DNA of 6,694 nucleotides from contig DATIFQ010000308.1 of assembly GCA_035455185.1 (NCBI GenBank), positions 1 through 6,694 on the forward strand, given 5' to 3'. Of this stretch, positions 5,837-6,694 are shown piece by piece. The notes beneath the pieces were generated by a model that saw only the letters and a list, made by a program, of their open reading frames with translations, had not been told where the DNA came from and searched no databases. A program made the translations under genes and the position numbers. The first letter of the stretch is position 1. Each line of letters starts with the position of its first letter. This stretch comes from JAEHDI01 sp035455185. GTDB lineage: Bacteria; Acidobacteriota; Terriglobia; Bryobacterales; Bryobacteraceae.

Positions 5837-6694
5837 TCAGAGTGTCCGGCTTACATCCACAAGCGCCCCACCTGCTTCCATGCTCCTATGCACCGTCACT
5901 GCAATCCGGCTCGCCTCCAGTCCGTCCCGCCCGTTGGCATAAGTGCCATGCAGGTCCGTGAGCGAACCCCCTCCGATTAGGCGGCTGACGTTCTCCGCGA
6001 AATCCTGGATCGACTCGATCCCGTACCCGGAGTATCGCGGTCTTCCCAGCTTGTCTCGACCTTCACGGAAGAAGCCGAGGTTCGGCGTCTGCATTCCCGA
6101 GCCTTGCTGAGGACGGCCGTCGGTTGGCTTCCGCAGGCAGCAGCGTGCGCCGCGGTCCTGGGTGTCCACTTCCATCATTCCGTCCGTGCCAGTCACGCGG
6201 ATGCCTTGGTTAACCACGCCCTCGTGCCCTTCGGGCAATACCCAGGAGACGTCGACCGAGAAACTGGCGCCGCTACGCAGCACCAGCTTTGCCTGAATTG
6301 CGTCGTACGTGTCGATGCCAAGCGACACAAGCTTCTTTTTCACGCCGGTCGCCGACACAGACTGAGCTTCCGAGCCGGTGATCCACCGAATCAGATCAAA
6401 CAGGTGGACGCCGAGAAACCAGGCCGGCGTTGTCTGAGCGGCCCACTTCCGAAGCCAGTCGCGCGGAACCTCGATCCGATCCTCCATGTAGGCGTAGCCG
6501 TACAGGATTTCGCCGAAGCAGCCGCTGGCGGCCATGTCGTGCAATTCGCGGTGATAGGGATCGTACCGCTTGTGAAAATCCACCTGGAGCAGCAGGCCAC
6601 CTGAGTCGGCCGCGGCGATCATCTCCCGGCAGCCCTCCACGGAAACGTCGAGTGGTTTCTCGACAAGTACGTGTATCCCGGCACTGAGGCATTG
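5837..6694 (-). CDS. Gfo/Idh/MocA-family oxidoreductase, 5' end missing
   Basis: This is the last 285 codons of a leftward gene that enters from the right edge; the frame is open to base 6694. The family uses NAD(P) to oxidise or reduce sugars, inositols and related polyols. The Rossmann GxGxxG motif lies outside the window, but the next landmark is present: AGIHVLVEKPL at about residues 5-15 of the fragment, with the EKP lysine characteristic of the active site. Then come FHKRYDP (40-46), the start of the substrate-binding domain SGCFGEI, and GVHLFDLIRWITG (95-107), where His97 and Asp100 occupy the usual H..D positions. IRVTGTDGMMEVDT and the C-terminal SRIAVTVHRSMEAGG segment also fit the family. 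A complete member is about 330-400 residues, so roughly the first 80 or so are missing. The first GTG inside the window (6640) is internal, not the true start. The specific substrate cannot be read from the sequence. Confidence 0.9.
   Translation of the reverse strand, partial: QCLSAGIHVLVEKPLDVSVEGCREMIAAADSGGLLLQVDFHKRYDPYHRELHDMAASGCFGEILYGYAYMEDRIEVPRDWLRKWAAQTTPAWFLGVHLFDLIRWITGSEAQSVSATGVKKKLVSLGIDTYDAIQAKLVLRSGASFSVDVSWVLPEGHEGVVNQGIRVTGTDGMMEVDTQDRGARCCLRKPTDGRPQQGSGMQTPNLGFFREGRDKLGRPRYSGYGIESIQDFAENVSRLIGGGSLTDLHGTYANGRDGLEASRIAVTVHRSMEAGGALVDVSRTL

Overview
The window is 6.7 kb of GC-rich bacterial chromosome, densely coding on both strands and cut through a gene at each end. The likeliest source is an acidobacterium (Solibacteres/Bryobacterales type) or a close environmental relative. 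This is inferred from the mix of exported proteins whose signal peptides end in Ala-Gln, a LolA-like hypothetical protein, a DUF5060 protein, a secreted GH36-type glycosidase, a Gfo/Idh/MocA oxidoreductase and a CdaA-type diadenylate cyclase. There is no rRNA, tRNA or ribosomal protein gene here to settle it.

Left part (1-2451, minus strand): three genes run leftward with short gaps and may be one transcript. In order of transcription they are a secreted LolA-like hypothetical protein (2451-1552), a diadenylate cyclase whose C-terminus carries a YbbR/CdaR-like domain (1484-336), and the start of an exported DUF5060 protein (297-1, cut by the window edge). The cyclase is the most distinctive gene: catalytic CdaA and its usual partner CdaR, commonly separate neighbouring genes, appear here as one polypeptide. 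A 17-codon ORF with a strong ribosome binding site overlaps its start.

Middle part (2452-4710): a 153-base, locally AT-rich divergent intergenic region separates the leftward genes from a rightward gene for a secreted GH36-like alpha-galactosidase (2605-4710). The two catalytic aspartates can be placed, but the usual lysine next to the nucleophile is missing.

Right part (4658-6694, minus strand): a patatin-like phospholipase (COG3621/CotR type) runs convergently into the glycosidase gene, and the two reading frames overlap antiparallel by 53 bases. After a 183-base intergenic stretch comes the 3' part of a Gfo/Idh/MocA-family oxidoreductase, cut by the right edge.

Functionally, the glycosidase, the DUF5060 protein and the oxidoreductase fit glycan and sugar catabolism, while the cyclase makes c-di-AMP, which in other bacteria governs osmotic and cell-wall homeostasis. 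Nothing seen directly ties these two themes together. No CRISPR array, insertion sequence, tRNA, rRNA or convincing terminator was found. No complete new system is demonstrated; the best candidates for a second look are the CdaA-CdaR fusion and the small ORF at its start.
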